A stretch of DNA of 64,000 nt from Enterobacter sp. RHBSTW-00175 (lineage in GTDB: Bacteria > Pseudomonadota > Gammaproteobacteria > Enterobacterales > Enterobacteriaceae), in the NCBI RefSeq assembly GCF_013927005.1, contig NZ_CP055930.1, forward strand, positions 1,922,001-1,986,000. The letters run 5' to 3'. The notes under the pieces are model-generated. The model saw nothing but the letters and a program-made list of their open reading frames with translations. It had not been told where the DNA came from and did not search any database. Every line of letters begins with the position of its first letter. The first letter of the stretch is position 1. Both the position numbers and the translations under genes were made by a program. This document shows positions 43,309-54,879 of the stretch, piece after piece.

Positions 43309-44412
43309 TCATTTAGTTAAAGTTGGATTATTGCCACTATTTCGACGCATCCTGCGCTTTATACGCTTAATGAAACGCGCGACTTTCCATGCGCGTTTAA
43401 TGCAGTAGCCATACAGAGAAAACGCTAGCAAGAACAATACCAACATCACCCATTCAGGGATAAAGTGGGCATATTCCGACGCAACACCAATCCCCGCAAG
43501 AATAGCAGCCGCCAGGGTTATCAGCACAAATGCCTGACGGGAAGTGAAGCCTGCTCGCATGATCAAATGATGAATATGCTGGCGGTCGGCTGAAAAAGGA
43601 CTCATCCCTTTTCGCAGACGGCGATACATAATCGCCACCATATCCATCAACGGAATGGCGATTATCCACAGCGCCGTCACCGGGCTAATGGGGTGAACTT
43701 TACCCTGCGTGGTTTCCAGTAGAATCCAGATGATGGTGAAGCCAATCAACGTGCTGCCCGCATCGCCCATAAAGACTTTATAGCGACGGCCCAGAACGCC
43801 GAGGTTGAGCAAAATATACGGCAGGATGGCGGCAATCATGGCGAAACACCACATGGCGAGGCTGTACTGGCCATCAAACCACAAAATAATGCCGACAGCT
43901 GCGAAGGAGACGGAGGAAAGCCCGCCCAGCAGGCCATCAATGCCATCCACCATATTGAAGGCGTTAATCGCCACCCAGACGGCGAATAGCGTCAGGAAAT
44001 AGCCGAACGGCCCCAGAACCATCTCCCAGGGCCCGAAAATATAACCGAGACTGCTCAGGTGAAGTTTGGCCGCCACCATCATGGCAATACCGACGGCGGC
44101 CTGAACGAAGGCACGGATTTTCACGCTAATGTCATAGCGATCGTCGAGCGCACCCACCACAACCAGAACGGTGGCGCAGATCAGGTAGAGCCTGGCATGA
44201 GGAATATAGTAATCAGCAATCGCGAAGGTGAAGCAGATACCGGCAAATACGGAAATACCACCGACCAGCGGGATCATACCTTGATGGCGTTTACGGAAGT
44301 TGGGTTTATCCACTAACCCCAGATATTTTGCCACCTTGCGCGCAAGAAACAAAAAGCAGGTGGTAAACAAAAAAATACTGGTTAGCTCAGTAAACGTATC
44401 GAGTAGGTTCAC
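43309..44412 (-). CDS. wecA: Undecaprenyl-phosphate GlcNAc-1-phosphate transferase
   Basis: WecA starts ECA, and often O-antigen, synthesis by adding GlcNAc-1-phosphate to undecaprenyl phosphate. It has eleven or so membrane helices and the conserved motifs GALDDRYD, NAFNMVDGIDGLLGG and ADRQHIHHLIMR. The most likely start is GTG (VNLLDTFTEL), giving 367 residues as in E. coli; the frame is open six codons further up. It is the first gene of the wec operon, reading away from rho. Confidence 0.94.
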   Translation of the reverse strand: MNLLDTFTELTSIFLFTTCFLFLARKVAKYLGLVDKPNFRKRHQGMIPLVGGISVFAGICFTFAIADYYIPHARLYLICATVLVVVGALDDRYDISVKIRAFVQAAVGIAMMVAAKLHLSSLGYIFGPWEMVLGPFGYFLTLFAVWVAINAFNMVDGIDGLLGGLSSVSFAAVGIILWFDGQYSLAMWCFAMIAAILPYILLNLGVLGRRYKVFMGDAGSTLIGFTIIWILLETTQGKVHPISPVTALWIIAIPLMDMVAIMYRRLRKGMSPFSADRQHIHHLIMRAGFTSRQAFVLITLAAAILAGIGVASEYAHFIPEWVMLVLFLLAFSLYGYCIKRAWKVARFIKRIKRRMRRNSGNNPTLTK

Positions 44413-44606
44413 AATGGATGTTCTCAACAAATGTCAGTCAAGGAAGTATAACCATGAAGGCGCCGGGCCTGAAGGCATAAAGCAAACCTCTTGCAACTCC
44501 ATTTGTTTATTATTCAATCTATTAATGTTTTTGCTGTGCGAATAATCCTATTGTCGCACCGACAGGTCAAAATTGGGAGTCCGCGGTAATAGCGTATAGG
44601 CCATAA

Positions 44607-44636
44607 ACGAAAAACGCCACGTAAAAACGTGGCGTT
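44607..44636 (-). terminator. Terminator after rho
   Basis: A 10-bp perfect stem, AACGCCACGT with ACGTGGCGTT, and a TTTT loop end with a TTTTTCG tract on the minus strand. It separates rho from the wec operon; the wec promoter should lie in the 170 bases that follow. Confidence 0.92.
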
Positions 44637-44653
44637 TGCTGGCTTTATTTGCG

Positions 44654-45913
44654 TTACGAGCGCTTCATCATGTCGAAGAAATCGTCGTTTGTTTTGGTCA
44701 TCGCCAGTTTGTTAATGAGGAATTCCATTGCGTCGATTTCGCCCATTGGGTGAATGATTTTGCGCAGAATCCACATTTTTTGCAGCTCTTCCTGGGTGGT
44801 GAGCAGCTCTTCCTTACGCGTACCGGAACGGTTGTAGTCGATAGCAGGGAAGACACGTTTTTCAGCAATCTTACGGGAGAGGTGCAGTTCCATGTTACCT
44901 GTACCTTTAAACTCTTCGTAGATAACCTCATCCATCTTGGAACCGGTGTCGATAAGCGCGGTTGCAATGATGGTCAGACTGCCGCCCTCTTCTACGTTAC
45001 GCGCAGCACCGAAGAAACGCTTCGGACGGTGCAGGGCGTTCGCATCCACACCACCGGTCAACACTTTACCGGAAGCCGGAACCACGGTGTTGTAGGCACG
45101 TGCCAGACGGGTGATGGAGTCGAGCAGGATAATAACGTCTTTCTTGTGTTCAACCAGACGTTTGGCCTTCTCGATAACCATTTCAGCAACCTGAACATGG
45201 CGAGATGCAGGTTCGTCGAAGGTAGAAGCAACCACTTCACCTTTCACCAGACGCTGCATCTCGGTCACTTCTTCAGGACGTTCGTCGATAAGCAGTACCA
45301 TCAGCACACAGTCTGGGTGGTTGTAAGCAATGCTCTGCGCGATGTTTTGCAGCAGCATGGTTTTACCCGCTTTTGGCGGTGCCACAATCAGACCACGTTG
45401 ACCACGACCAATCGGAGAAGCCAGATCCAGAACGCGAGCGGTTAAGTCTTCGGTAGAACCGTTACCACGCTCCATGCGCAGGCGAGAGTTCGCGTGCAGC
45501 GGCGTTAAGTTTTCAAACAGGATCTTATTGCGCGAGTTTTCTGGTTTGTCGTAGTTAACTTCGTTAACTTTCAACAGCGCAAAGTAGCGTTCACCCTCTT
45601 TAGGAGGACGAATCTTACCTGAAATGGTGTCACCAGTGCGGAGGTTGAAACGGCGGATTTGGCTAGGGGATACGTAGATGTCGTCAGGACCGGCGAGGTA
45701 GGAGCTATCTGCTGAACGGAGGAAACCAAATCCGTCCTGCAATATCTCCAACACACCGTCGCCAAAGATATCTTCGCCACTCTTAGCGTGCTGCTTCAGG
45801 ATGGCGAAAATGATGTCCTGCTTGCGCATACGAGCCTGGTTTTCCAGCCCCATATTTTCGCCGAGAGTGATCAGCTCAGAAACCGGCGTATTCTTTAATT
45901 CGGTAAGATTCAT
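44654..45913 (-). CDS. rho: Transcription termination factor Rho
   Basis: Rho is the hexameric RNA helicase that ends transcription at untranslated RNA. The start [14 protein letters not shown] gives 419 residues, virtually identical to E. coli. Walker A is PPKAGKTML, the RNA-binding domain spans about residues 50-130 and the Q loop [15 protein letters not shown] is present. It has a 341-base leader. The open frame extends 24 codons upstream, but the downstream start is the known one. Confidence 0.99.
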   Translation of the reverse strand: MNLTELKNTPVSELITLGENMGLENQARMRKQDIIFAILKQHAKSGEDIFGDGVLEILQDGFGFLRSADSSYLAGPDDIYVSPSQIRRFNLRTGDTISGKIRPPKEGERYFALLKVNEVNYDKPENSRNKILFENLTPLHANSRLRMERGNGSTEDLTARVLDLASPIGRGQRGLIVAPPKAGKTMLLQNIAQSIAYNHPDCVLMVLLIDERPEEVTEMQRLVKGEVVASTFDEPASRHVQVAEMVIEKAKRLVEHKKDVIILLDSITRLARAYNTVVPASGKVLTGGVDANALHRPKRFFGAARNVEEGGSLTIIATALIDTGSKMDEVIYEEFKGTGNMELHLSRKIAEKRVFPAIDYNRSGTRKEELLTTQEELQKMWILRKIIHPMGEIDAMEFLINKLAMTKTNDDFFDMMKRS

Positions 45914-46254
45914 AATGGTGTGGGTTCTTAAACTCGGGGTGATTCTCGAACTTAATGTTGTGAATGGTATGGCAGGGTCATCCATGCCTGTTTAGCGGCC
46001 ATCACCTCATGTCTGTTCGCTGTCTGGTCACAGGGAAAGAACGCAGAACTGAAACGACAAGACGGATTGAGTGACAAGCCCGGAATTTAGCAACTTCACG
46101 CACTGTGGATATCAACAACGGGAAGTTTCGGGTAAAGCAAGATTCAAACAACAAGATATGTTTAAAACGAAGTCATAGCTAACTTAGCACGACTAAAGCC
46201 GGGCGTCCAGAGATCCACATCATTTAGGCGCTCTGGACGCTCAACCGAGAAACC
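45914..46254 (-). promoter_or_regulatory. rho leader and trxA-rho intergenic region
   Basis: This 341-base gap holds no supported gene. A 10-bp perfect inverted repeat (GCGTCCAGAG/CTCTGGACGC, 18-base loop) at 46203-46240 follows trxA and could be its 3' end. The rest should hold the rho promoter and leader, through which Rho represses its own synthesis in E. coli. Sequence near 46000-46070 resembles the E. coli rhoL region, but I find no ATG start for that peptide. Confidence 0.55.
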
Positions 46255-46584
46255 TTACGCCAGGTTAGCGTCCAGGAACTCTTTCAGTTGACCTTTGGAC
46301 AGTGCGCCCACTTTGGTCGCCGCCACTTCACCGCCTTTGAACAGCAGCAGGGTCGGAATGCCACGGATGCCGTATTTTGGCGCGGTGCCCGGGTTCTGGT
46401 CGATGTTCAGCTTGGCAACGGTCAGTTTGCCCTGATATTCGTCAGCGATCTCATCCAGAATCGGGGCGATCATTTTGCAAGGACCACACCATTCAGCCCA
46501 GAAATCGACGAGGATCAGCCCGTCAGCTTTAAGTACGTCCGTGTCAAAACTGTCGTCAGTCAGGTGAATAATTTTATCGCTCAT
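46255..46584 (-). CDS. trxA: Thioredoxin 1
   Basis: TrxA is the main cytosolic disulfide reductase and phage T7 polymerase partner. The active site WCGPCK has C33 and C36. The 109-residue start [11 protein letters not shown] is the standard one; the open frame runs 15 codons further up. It is divergent from rhlB and followed by rho in the same direction. Confidence 0.99.
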   Translation of the reverse strand: MSDKIIHLTDDSFDTDVLKADGLILVDFWAEWCGPCKMIAPILDEIADEYQGKLTVAKLNIDQNPGTAPKYGIRGIPTLLLFKGGEVAATKVGALSKGQLKEFLDANLA

Positions 46585-46728
46585 ATATAACTCCACAGGA
46601 ATAAGCCTGGTGCGTTGGTTTCGCATCAATCAACGACGTGTTGATGTAGCATTAACCAACTAAAGGTTGACTTTATTTCACCGGATACGCTTTCGTAAAG
46701 CAATAGTAAGCTGATATTCTACCACACT

Positions 46729-47994
46729 ATGAGCAAAACACATTTAACAGAACAGAAGTTTTCCGACTTCGCCCTGCACCCAAAAGTGATCGAAGCCCTT
46801 GAAAATAAAGGGTTTCATAACTGCACGCCCATTCAGGCCCTCGCACTGCCGCTGACGCTGGCAGGCCGCGATGTTGCAGGGCAGGCGCAAACCGGTACTG
46901 GCAAAACGATGGCGTTTTTAACGTCAACGTTTCATTATTTACTTTCTCATCCAGCGATTGCTGACCGCAAAGTTAACCAGCCGCGCGCGCTAATTATGGC
47001 TCCGACGCGAGAACTGGCGGTACAGATCCATGCAGACGCTGAACCGCTGGCTCAGGCAACGGGCCTGAAGCTCGGCCTGGCCTATGGCGGCGACGGTTAC
47101 GATAAACAGCTGAAGGTGCTGGAAAGCGGCGTGGATATCCTGATTGGGACCACTGGCCGTCTTATCGACTACGCGAAACAAAACCACATCAACCTCGGCG
47201 CGATTCAGGTTGTGGTGCTGGATGAAGCCGACCGTATGTACGATCTGGGCTTCATTAAAGATATCCGCTGGCTGTTCCGTCGGATGCCTGTGGCAAACCA
47301 GCGTCTGAACATGCTGTTCTCCGCTACCCTCTCTTATCGCGTTCGTGAACTGGCGTTTGAACAGATGAACAACGCCGAATATGTAGAAGTGGAACCCGAG
47401 CAGAAAACAGGCCATCGCATTAAAGAAGAGCTCTTCTATCCATCCAATGAAGAGAAAATGCGCCTGCTGCAAACGCTTATCGAAGAAGAGTGGCCAGATC
47501 GCGCCATTATCTTTGCGAACACCAAGCACCGCTGCGAAGACATCTGGGGTCATCTGGCCGCTGATGGACACCGTGTTGGCTTGCTGACGGGCGATGTGGC
47601 GCAGAAAAAACGCCTGCGTATTCTTGAAGAATTCACCCGTGGCGACCTGGATATTCTGGTTGCAACCGACGTCGCTGCACGCGGCCTGCATATTCCAGCC
47701 GTAACGCACGTCTTCAACTACGACCTGCCGGATGACTGTGAAGATTACGTACACCGTATCGGCCGTACCGGTCGTGCTGGTGCAAGTGGTCATTCCATCA
47801 GCCTTGCGTGTGAAGAGTATGCGCTGAATCTTCCAGCCATTGAGACTTACATCGGTCACTCTATTCCGCAGAGCAAATACAATCCGGAAGCGCTGTTAAA
47901 CGAACTGCCGCCACCGAAGCGCCTTACCCGCGCCCGTACCGGCAATGGTCCGCGTCGTTCCGGCGCACCGCGTAATCGTCGTCGTTCAGGTTAA
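46729..47994 (+). CDS. rhlB: ATP-dependent RNA helicase RhlB
   Basis: RhlB is the DEAD-box helicase of the RNA degradosome. Motifs visible are the Q motif with [29 protein letters not shown] and [10 protein letters not shown]. The 421 residues end in an arginine-rich tail ([20 protein letters not shown]) that interacts with RNase E. It is divergent from trxA, and gppA follows by six bases. Confidence 0.98.
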   Translation: MSKTHLTEQKFSDFALHPKVIEALENKGFHNCTPIQALALPLTLAGRDVAGQAQTGTGKTMAFLTSTFHYLLSHPAIADRKVNQPRALIMAPTRELAVQIHADAEPLAQATGLKLGLAYGGDGYDKQLKVLESGVDILIGTTGRLIDYAKQNHINLGAIQVVVLDEADRMYDLGFIKDIRWLFRRMPVANQRLNMLFSATLSYRVRELAFEQMNNAEYVEVEPEQKTGHRIKEELFYPSNEEKMRLLQTLIEEEWPDRAIIFANTKHRCEDIWGHLAADGHRVGLLTGDVAQKKRLRILEEFTRGDLDILVATDVAARGLHIPAVTHVFNYDLPDDCEDYVHRIGRTGRAGASGHSISLACEEYALNLPAIETYIGHSIPQSKYNPEALLNELPPPKRLTRARTGNGPRRSGAPRNRRRSG

Positions 47995-48000
47995 GAAAAT

Positions 48001-49485
48001 ATGCTCAGTTCCACCTCGCTTTATGCGGCAATTGATCTCGGTTCCAATAGTTTTCATATGCTGGTTGTGCGCGAGGTGGCGGGAAGTATACAAACGCTGA
48101 CGCGTATTAAGCGCAAGGTCCGCCTGGCGGCGGGCCTGAGCAGCGATAATCACCTTTCCCCTGAAGCCATGGAACGTGGCTGGCAATGTTTGCGTCTTTT
48201 TGCCGAACGTCTGCAAGATATCCCACATAATCAAATCCGCGTGGTCGCGACAGCCACTCTGCGTCTGGCGGTTAACGCCGTTGATTTCATTGCCAAAGCG
48301 CAGGAAATCCTCGGCTGTCCGGTGCAGGTCATCAGTGGTGAAGAAGAAGCGCGATTGATTTATCAGGGCGTTGCGCACACAACCGGTGGCGACGATCGCC
48401 GCCTGGTGGTGGATATCGGTGGTGCCAGTACCGAACTCGTTACCGGCACCGGGGCGCAAGCCACCTCGCTGTTCAGCCTGTCGATGGGCTGTGTCACCTG
48501 GCTTGAGCGCTATTTTACCGACCGTAATCTTGGCAAAGAGAACTTCGACGAGGCCGAAAATGCCGCGCGCGACGTGCTGCGTCCGGTGATGGATGAATTG
48601 CGCTATCACGGCTGGAAAGTCTGCGTTGGCGCGTCGGGAACCGTGCAGGCGTTGCAGGAAATCATGATGGCGCAGGGGATGGACGAGCGGATCACGCTTG
48701 CCAAACTCCAGCAACTGAAACAGCGCGCCATTCAGTGTGGCCGTCTGGAAGAGCTGGAAATTGAAGGCCTGACTCTGGAACGTGCGCTGGTTTTCCCAAG
48801 CGGGCTTGCCATTCTGATCGCCATTTTCACCGAACTGAACATCCAGTGCATGACCCTTGCCGGTGGTGCGCTACGTGAAGGTCTGGTTTACGGGATGCTG
48901 CATCTGTCGGTTGATCAAGACATTCGCAGCCGCACGCTGCGTAACGTTCAGCGCCGCTTTATGGTTGATACCGATCAGGCGCAGCGCGTTGCGCAACTGG
49001 CATCGCTCTTTGCCGATCAAGTCGGCGAGGACTGGTGCCTTGAGCCACTCAGTCGTGATCTTCTGCTGAGCGCGTGTGCGCTGCACGAAGTGGGTTTGAG
49101 CATCGATTTCAAACAAGCGCCTGCCCATGCAGCCTATCTGGTACGCAATCTTGATTTGCCGGGTTATACGCCTGCGCAGAAAAAGCTGCTGGCCACCCTG
49201 CTGCTGAACCAGACCAGCGCGGTCGATCTCTCTTCTCTGCATCAACAAAATGCCGTACCACCACGGGTTGCCGAGCATCTTTGTCGGTTGCTGCGCCTGG
49301 CCATTCTGTTTGCCTGCCGCCGCCGCGACGATCTGTTACCGGCCATCACGCTGGTTGCAGAAAATGAAAAGCTCACGCTGACGCTGCCGGAAAACTGGCT
49401 GGATGATCATCCGCTTGGCGCGGAGATGATCGAACAGGAATGCCAGTGGCAGAGTTATGTGCACTGGCAACTGGATATTAAGTAA
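48001..49485 (+). CDS. gppA: Guanosine pentaphosphate phosphohydrolase
   Basis: GppA hydrolyses pppGpp to ppGpp and also acts as an exopolyphosphatase, in the stringent response. It has 494 residues in the Ppx/GppA fold, with [14 protein letters not shown] and [12 protein letters not shown] as phosphate-binding loops. It starts six bases after rhlB and is very likely co-transcribed with it. Confidence 0.97.
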   Translation: MLSSTSLYAAIDLGSNSFHMLVVREVAGSIQTLTRIKRKVRLAAGLSSDNHLSPEAMERGWQCLRLFAERLQDIPHNQIRVVATATLRLAVNAVDFIAKAQEILGCPVQVISGEEEARLIYQGVAHTTGGDDRRLVVDIGGASTELVTGTGAQATSLFSLSMGCVTWLERYFTDRNLGKENFDEAENAARDVLRPVMDELRYHGWKVCVGASGTVQALQEIMMAQGMDERITLAKLQQLKQRAIQCGRLEELEIEGLTLERALVFPSGLAILIAIFTELNIQCMTLAGGALREGLVYGMLHLSVDQDIRSRTLRNVQRRFMVDTDQAQRVAQLASLFADQVGEDWCLEPLSRDLLLSACALHEVGLSIDFKQAPAHAAYLVRNLDLPGYTPAQKKLLATLLLNQTSAVDLSSLHQQNAVPPRVAEHLCRLLRLAILFACRRRDDLLPAITLVAENEKLTLTLPENWLDDHPLGAEMIEQECQWQSYVHWQLDIK

Positions 49486-49491
49486 GACAAT

Positions 49492-49517
49492 GCCGGGCGT
49501 CGCTGCGCTTACCCGGC
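49492..49517. repeat. REP element between gppA and rep
   Basis: GCCGGGC and ACCCGGC arms enclose GTCGCTGCGCTT in the 41-base space between the convergent genes gppA and rep. Confidence 0.7.
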
Positions 49518-49526
49518 TTGCACTGC

Positions 49527-51551
49527 TTATCCCTTCTCTTTGGCTTTCGCCAGCATGGCGCGAATGTTCGCCACGTTAGCCTGCCCTTTGTGCATCCGCT
49601 CTTCCGGGGTAATCGCTTTACGCTCCTGTTCCCAGATGAGGTCGTCTTGCGGTAATTCCAGCAAGAATCGGCTCGGCTCCGGACGCACCAGCTCGCCATA
49701 CTGCCGGCGCTCTTTGCACAGCGTAAAGATCAGCTCTTTCTGCGCACGGGTAATGCCCACATAGGCCAGTCGACGTTCTTCATCGACATTATCTTCATCG
49801 ATACTGCTCTGATGCGGCAGCAGCCCCTCTTCCATGCCAACCAGATAGACATACGGGAACTCTAGCCCTTTAGAAGCATGCAGCGTCATCAGCTGCGCCT
49901 GGTCAGCCTCTTCTTCGCTCTCGCCGCGTTCCATCATATCGCGCAGCGTAAAACGCGTGACGACCTGCGTCAGGGTCATTGGCTCGTCAATTTCTGAGCC
50001 TTCCAGCATTTCAGTCATCCAGCTAAACAACTGGTTGACGTTTTTCATGCGCATTTCTGCCGCTTTTGGGCTGGCAGAGGTTTCGTACAGCCAGGATTCG
50101 TAATCGACGCCGTGGATCAGGTCACGCACGGCCGCCACAGGCTCGCGCTCTGCCAGGCGCTGCACCTCGCCAAGCCAGTGGGTGAAACGGGTTAAGGAAT
50201 CATATCCGCGCCCGGTCAGCGTGTGACTCAGCCCCATATCGAAGCTGGCGGTAAACAGGCTTTTGTTGCGTGTCATCGCCCATTCACCCAGTTTTTGCAA
50301 CGTGGCCGGACCGATTTCACGCTTCGGTGTATTGACGATACGCAGGAAAGCGCTGTCATCATCCGGGTTGGTGAGCACACGCAAATATGCCAGAAGATCT
50401 TTGATTTCAGGGCGCGAAAAGAACGACGTACCGCCCGAAATTTTGTACGGAATGCGGTTTTGCATCAGCATCTTTTCAAAGACGCGGGACTGGTGGTTAC
50501 CGCGATACAGGATAGCGTAGTCCTTGTATTCGGTTTTATTGACGAAGTGATGCGCGATCAGTTCGCCGGTCACACGTTCCGCTTCGTGCTCCTCATTATT
50601 CGCGCTAAGCACTTTCAGCTCAGTCCCGTAGCCCAGCTCAGAGAACAGGCGTTTTTCAAACACGTGCGGGTTATTGGCGATCAGGATATTCGCCGCTTTC
50701 AGGATGCGCCCGGACGAGCGGTAGTTTTGCTCGAGCTTGATAACCTGGAGCGCCGGAAAATCTTTGCTTAACAGCACCAGGTTTTGTGGACGCGCACCAC
50801 GCCAGGAGTAGATCGACTGATCGTCATCCCCCACAACGGTGAAACGCGCACGTTGCCCCACCAGCAACTTCACCAGTTCGTACTGGCTGGTGTTGGTGTC
50901 CTGATACTCATCTACCAGAAGGTAGCGGATCTTGTTCTGCCAGCGCTCACGCACCTCTTCATTACGCTGAAGCAGCAGCGTTGGCAGCAAAATAAGATCG
51001 TCGAAATCCAGCACGTTGCACGCTTTCATGTGCGCGTCGTACAGGCTGTAGCAGTGAGCGAAGATCCTGTCCCGTTCACCTTTCGCACTCGCTGCCGCCT
51101 GAGCAGGTGTCATCAGATCGTTTTTCCAGTTGGAGATCGTCGAGATCAGCTGTTGCAGCAGAACTTTGTCATCTTCGATCAGCCCTTCGGTCAGCTCTTT
51201 AAGCAGCGCCACCTGGTCGGTGTCATCGAAAAGCGAGAAGTTAGACTTCATGCCCAGCGCAGCATATTCACGTTTGATGATATCCAGCCCCAGGGTATGG
51301 AAGGTAGAGATCATCAGCCCGCGCGCCTCTTTGCGCCCCAGCGTCTGGCCAACACGCTCTTTCATCTCGCGTGCTGCTTTGTTGGTAAACGTCACCGCCG
51401 CAATGTGGCGCGCCTGATACCCGCATCCGCGGATCAGGTGGGCGATTTTGTTGGTGATCACGCGGGTTTTACCGGAACCAGCCCCTGCCAGCACCAGGCA
51501 TGGTCCAGTAACGAATTCGACCGCTTGTTGTTGTCCAGGGTTTAAACGCAT
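49527..51551 (-). CDS. rep: ATP-dependent DNA helicase Rep
   Basis: Rep is a 3'-5' superfamily 1 helicase that helps replication forks past protein blocks. Walker A is AGAGSGKTR, the DExx box is [10 protein letters not shown], then [13 protein letters not shown]. The start [14 protein letters not shown] gives 674 residues, close to E. coli; the open frame runs 70 codons further up into the ppiC side. It is a paralogue of uvrD, also in this window. Confidence 0.98.
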   Translation of the reverse strand: MRLNPGQQQAVEFVTGPCLVLAGAGSGKTRVITNKIAHLIRGCGYQARHIAAVTFTNKAAREMKERVGQTLGRKEARGLMISTFHTLGLDIIKREYAALGMKSNFSLFDDTDQVALLKELTEGLIEDDKVLLQQLISTISNWKNDLMTPAQAAASAKGERDRIFAHCYSLYDAHMKACNVLDFDDLILLPTLLLQRNEEVRERWQNKIRYLLVDEYQDTNTSQYELVKLLVGQRARFTVVGDDDQSIYSWRGARPQNLVLLSKDFPALQVIKLEQNYRSSGRILKAANILIANNPHVFEKRLFSELGYGTELKVLSANNEEHEAERVTGELIAHHFVNKTEYKDYAILYRGNHQSRVFEKMLMQNRIPYKISGGTSFFSRPEIKDLLAYLRVLTNPDDDSAFLRIVNTPKREIGPATLQKLGEWAMTRNKSLFTASFDMGLSHTLTGRGYDSLTRFTHWLGEVQRLAEREPVAAVRDLIHGVDYESWLYETSASPKAAEMRMKNVNQLFSWMTEMLEGSEIDEPMTLTQVVTRFTLRDMMERGESEEEADQAQLMTLHASKGLEFPYVYLVGMEEGLLPHQSSIDEDNVDEERRLAYVGITRAQKELIFTLCKERRQYGELVRPEPSRFLLELPQDDLIWEQERKAITPEERMHKGQANVANIRAMLAKAKEKG

Positions 51552-51662
51552 GGGATATTGCTCAATCTTCGAACGGGGTGTGGATTGTAGCAGAAAGCCG
51601 GGCGCAGATTTACCGGCTAATGATAAAGTGAAGAAAACGCGATTAACCCTGAGAACAGAACC

Positions 51663-51944
51663 ATGGTAAAGACCGCAGCAGCCCTGCACATTCTGGTAAA
51701 AGAAGAAAAGCTGGCGCAGGAGATCCTCGCCAAACTGGAACGTGGCATTAGCTTTGATCATCTGGCGAAGCGCTACTCTAAATGCCCGTCCGGGCGTAAT
51801 GGCGGTGATTTAGGTGAATTTAAACAGGGGGCGATGGTGGGGCCATTCGATCAGGCGGTGTTTAGTTGCCCGCTTCTGAAGCCTTTCGGTCCGGTGAAAA
51901 CCAAATTTGGCTACCATATCATTAAGGTGCTGTATCGCCGCTGA
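51663..51944 (+). CDS. Second parvulin-type prolyl isomerase, PpiC paralogue
   Basis: This 93-residue protein is a single parvulin domain like PpiC, which isomerises prolyl peptide bonds in the cytoplasm. By eye it is about two thirds identical to the neighbouring PpiC. The active-site residues H9, C41 and H85 are kept, with ICPSG replaced by KCPSG and [10 protein letters not shown] retained. E. coli has one gene at this place. Differences cluster around residues 19-33 and 54-65. It begins 50 bases before ppiC, divergent from rep. Confidence 0.92.
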   Translation: MVKTAAALHILVKEEKLAQEILAKLERGISFDHLAKRYSKCPSGRNGGDLGEFKQGAMVGPFDQAVFSCPLLKPFGPVKTKFGYHIIKVLYRR

Positions 51945-51948
51945 CGCG

Positions 51949-51957
51949 TGCTATATT
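51949..51957 (+). promoter_or_regulatory. Candidate extended -10 promoter of ppiC
   Basis: TGCTATATT is an extended -10 box between the two parvulin genes. No good -35 box is visible. It would allow ppiC to be expressed on its own. Confidence 0.4.
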
Positions 51958-51985
51958 GCGCCCCAATTTATCTCAACCCATTTAA

Positions 51986-52276
<291 letters not shown>

Positions 52277-52280
52277 AAAA

Positions 52281-52354
52281 GCCGGGTGGCGGCTGCGCCT
52301 TACCCGGCCTACATCTTACGGTTTTGTAGGTCGGGTAAGCAAAGCGCCACCCGA
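52281..52354. repeat. Pair of inverted REP elements (BIME) between ppiC and ilvC
   Basis: Two REP palindromes in opposite orientation, 52281-52308 (GCCGGGT...ACCCGGC) and 52331-52354 (TCGGGT...ACCCGA), form a bacterial interspersed mosaic element between convergent genes. Confidence 0.8.
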
Positions 52355-52362
52355 CAATCTAA

Positions 52363-53838
52363 TTAACCCGCTACAGCAATACGCTTCATGTCGGTCATAT
52401 AGCCACGCAGTTTCTGGCCAATTTTCTCGATTTCGTGGCTGCGGATAGCGTCGTTCACGTCACGCAATTGCGCATTATCTACCGCGCCTTCAGCAATCGC
52501 TTTGCCCAGGTCACCCGCTTGCAGGGTGGTCATGAACTCTTTCAGCAGCGGTACACATGCGTAAGAGAACAGGTAGTTACCGTACTCTGCGGTATCAGAG
52601 ATAACCACGTTCATTTCGTACAGACGCTTACGGGCGATGGTGTTCGCTATCAGCGGCAGCTCGTGCAGTGATTCGTAGTAAGCAGACTCTTCGATGATGC
52701 CGGAATCCACCATGGTTTCGAACGCCAGCTCAACGCCTGCTTTCACCATGGCAATCATCAGTACGCCTTTATCGAAGTACTCCTGCTCGCTGATTTTGCC
52801 GTCAAACTGTGCAGCCGTTTCGAACGCAGTTTTACCGGTCTCTTCACGCCAGGTCAGCAGGTTTTTATCATCATTAGCCCAGTCAGCCATCATTCCGGAG
52901 GAGAACTCGCCGGAGATGATGTCGTCCATGTGTTTCTGGAACAGCGGAGCCATGATGGTTTTCAGCTGCTCGGACAGCGCAAATGCACGCAGTTTCGCCG
53001 GGTTGGACAGACGATCCATCATCAGCGTGATACCACCCTGTTTCAGGGCTTCGGTGATGGTTTCCCAGCCGAACTGAATCAGTTTTTCTGCATATGCCGG
53101 GTCAGTACCTTCTTCCACCAGCTTGTCGAAGCACAGCAGAGAGCCGGCCTGCAACATGCCGCACAGAATAGTCTGCTCACCCATCAGGTCAGATTTCACT
53201 TCTGCAACGAAGGAAGATTCCAGAACGCCCGCACGATGGCCACCGGTTGCGGCTGCCCATGCTTTCGCAATCGCCATGCCTTCACCTTTTGGATCGTTTT
53301 CCGGGTGAACAGCAATCAGGGTTGGTACGCCGAAGCCACGTTTGTACTCTTCACGGACTTCAGTACCAGGGCACTTCGGAGCAACCATCACAACGGTGAT
53401 GTCTTTACGGATCTGCTCGCCCACTTCAACGATGTTAAAGCCGTGGGAGTAACCCAGCGCTGCGCCGTCTTTCATCAGCGGCTGCACGGAACGCACAACG
53501 TCAGAGTGCTGTTTGTCTGGAGTCAGGTTAACAACCAGGTCTGCCTGTGGGATCAGCTCTTCGTAGGTGCCTACTTTGAAGCCGTTTTCGGTCGCTTTAC
53601 GCCAGGAAGCGCGCTTCTCAGCAATCGCTTCTTTACGCAGTGCGTAAGAGATATCCAGACCGGAGTCGCGCATGTTCAGACCCTGGTTCAGGCCCTGTGC
53701 GCCACAGCCGACGATGACCACTTTCTTGCCCTGAAGGTAGCTTGCGCCATCAGCAAATTCATCGCGCGCCATGAAGCGGCATTTGCCCAGCTGTGCCAGC
53801 TGCTGGCGCAGATTCAGTGTGTTGAAGTAGTTAGCCAT
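52363..53838 (-). CDS. ilvC: Ketol-acid reductoisomerase, class II
   Basis: IlvC reduces and rearranges acetolactate and acetohydroxybutyrate in valine and isoleucine synthesis. The 491-residue length marks the class II enzyme. The NADPH motif is [14 protein letters not shown], and catalytic acids lie in [16 protein letters not shown] and QEYFDKG. It is divergent from ilvY, which induces it in the presence of its substrates. Confidence 0.98.
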   Translation of the reverse strand: MANYFNTLNLRQQLAQLGKCRFMARDEFADGASYLQGKKVVIVGCGAQGLNQGLNMRDSGLDISYALRKEAIAEKRASWRKATENGFKVGTYEELIPQADLVVNLTPDKQHSDVVRSVQPLMKDGAALGYSHGFNIVEVGEQIRKDITVVMVAPKCPGTEVREEYKRGFGVPTLIAVHPENDPKGEGMAIAKAWAAATGGHRAGVLESSFVAEVKSDLMGEQTILCGMLQAGSLLCFDKLVEEGTDPAYAEKLIQFGWETITEALKQGGITLMMDRLSNPAKLRAFALSEQLKTIMAPLFQKHMDDIISGEFSSGMMADWANDDKNLLTWREETGKTAFETAAQFDGKISEQEYFDKGVLMIAMVKAGVELAFETMVDSGIIEESAYYESLHELPLIANTIARKRLYEMNVVISDTAEYGNYLFSYACVPLLKEFMTTLQAGDLGKAIAEGAVDNAQLRDVNDAIRSHEIEKIGQKLRGYMTDMKRIAVAG

Positions 53839-53950
53839 GGTGATACCTCGTGATGTTGTACTGTCTTATTGTTCGGTTCGCATATGCGAGAATGAACTTA
53901 CTATATGACAGGAAATTTATTGCGGAAATTGATATATTCACAACGTCACG

Positions 53951-53965
53951 TTGCAATTTCTGCAA
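53951..53965. promoter_or_regulatory. Candidate IlvY operator
   Basis: TTGCAATTTCTGCAA is an inverted repeat (TTGCA-N5-TGCAA) in the ilvC-ilvY intergenic region, of LysR-site type. A related half-site, TTGCGG, lies at about 53919. Confidence 0.45.
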
Positions 53966-53988
53966 TGTAAAAAGAGGGAGTGGAATCA

Positions 53989-54879
53989 ATGGATTTACGC
54001 GATCTGAAAATGTTCCTGCATCTGGCGGAAAGCCGTCACTTCGGGCGCAGTGCGCGCGCCATGCACGTCAGCCCCTCCACGCTTTCTCGCCAGATCCAGC
54101 GCCTTGAGGAAGACCTCGGCCAGCCGCTTTTTGTGCGTGACAATCGCACCGTGACGCTCACGGAAGCAGGGGAAGAGCTACGCGTCTTTGCCCAGCAAAC
54201 GCTGTTGCAGTACCAGCAACTACGCCACACCATCGACCAGCAAGGGCCGTCACTGTCCGGCGAACTCCATATTTTTTGTTCCGTGACGGCGGCCTATAGC
54301 CACCTGCCGCCGATCCTCGACAGATTCCGCGCAGAGCACCCGTCGGTCGAAATCAAGCTCTCGACCGGTGATGCCGCCGATGCCATGGAAAAAGTGGTGA
54401 CGGGAGAAGCAGATCTCGCCATTGCCGGGAAACCGGAAATGTTGCCTGGCGCCGTCGCGTTCTCAATGCTGGAAAATCTGGCGGTGGTACTGATTGCCCC
54501 TGCGCTGCCCTGCCCGGTGCGAAATCAGGTGTCGGTAGAAAAGCCAGACTGGTCAACGGTGCCGTTTATCATGGCCGATCAGGGCCCAGTGCGCCGCCGC
54601 ATTGAGCTGTGGTTCCGCCGTCAGAAAATCAGCAACCCGTCGATTTACGCTACAGTAGGTGGCCACGAGGCGATGGTGTCGATGGTGGCGCTGGGTTGCG
54701 GCGTGGCGTTGCTGCCGGAAGTGGTGCTGGAAAACAGCCCGGAGCCGGTGCGTAATCGCGTGATGATTCTGGAGCGCAGCGACGAAAAAACACCGTTTGA
54801 GCTTGGCGTGTGCGCACAAAAAAAGCGGCTGCATGAGCCGCTTATTGATGCGTTCTGGAACATATTGCCGAACCACTAA
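53989..54879 (+). CDS. ilvY: LysR-type activator of ilvC
   Basis: IlvY activates ilvC when acetolactate or acetohydroxybutyrate accumulate. The 296-residue protein has an N-terminal helix-turn-helix (about residues 1-60, RSARAMHVSPSTLSRQ) and the LysR effector domain. I start it at the ATG (MDLRDLKMFLHL), after GAGGGAG, rather than at a GTG nine bases upstream. It overlaps the 3' end of convergent ilvA by four bases. Confidence 0.97.
   Translation: MDLRDLKMFLHLAESRHFGRSARAMHVSPSTLSRQIQRLEEDLGQPLFVRDNRTVTLTEAGEELRVFAQQTLLQYQQLRHTIDQQGPSLSGELHIFCSVTAAYSHLPPILDRFRAEHPSVEIKLSTGDAADAMEKVVTGEADLAIAGKPEMLPGAVAFSMLENLAVVLIAPALPCPVRNQVSVEKPDWSTVPFIMADQGPVRRRIELWFRRQKISNPSIYATVGGHEAMVSMVALGCGVALLPEVVLENSPEPVRNRVMILERSDEKTPFELGVCAQKKRLHEPLIDAFWNILPNH

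Noticed and set aside
46203..46240. 10-bp inverted repeat after trxA as a Rho-independent terminator
   Set aside because: No T tract follows on the minus strand (CCGGCTTTAG). It is described only as a structure in the rho leader entry.
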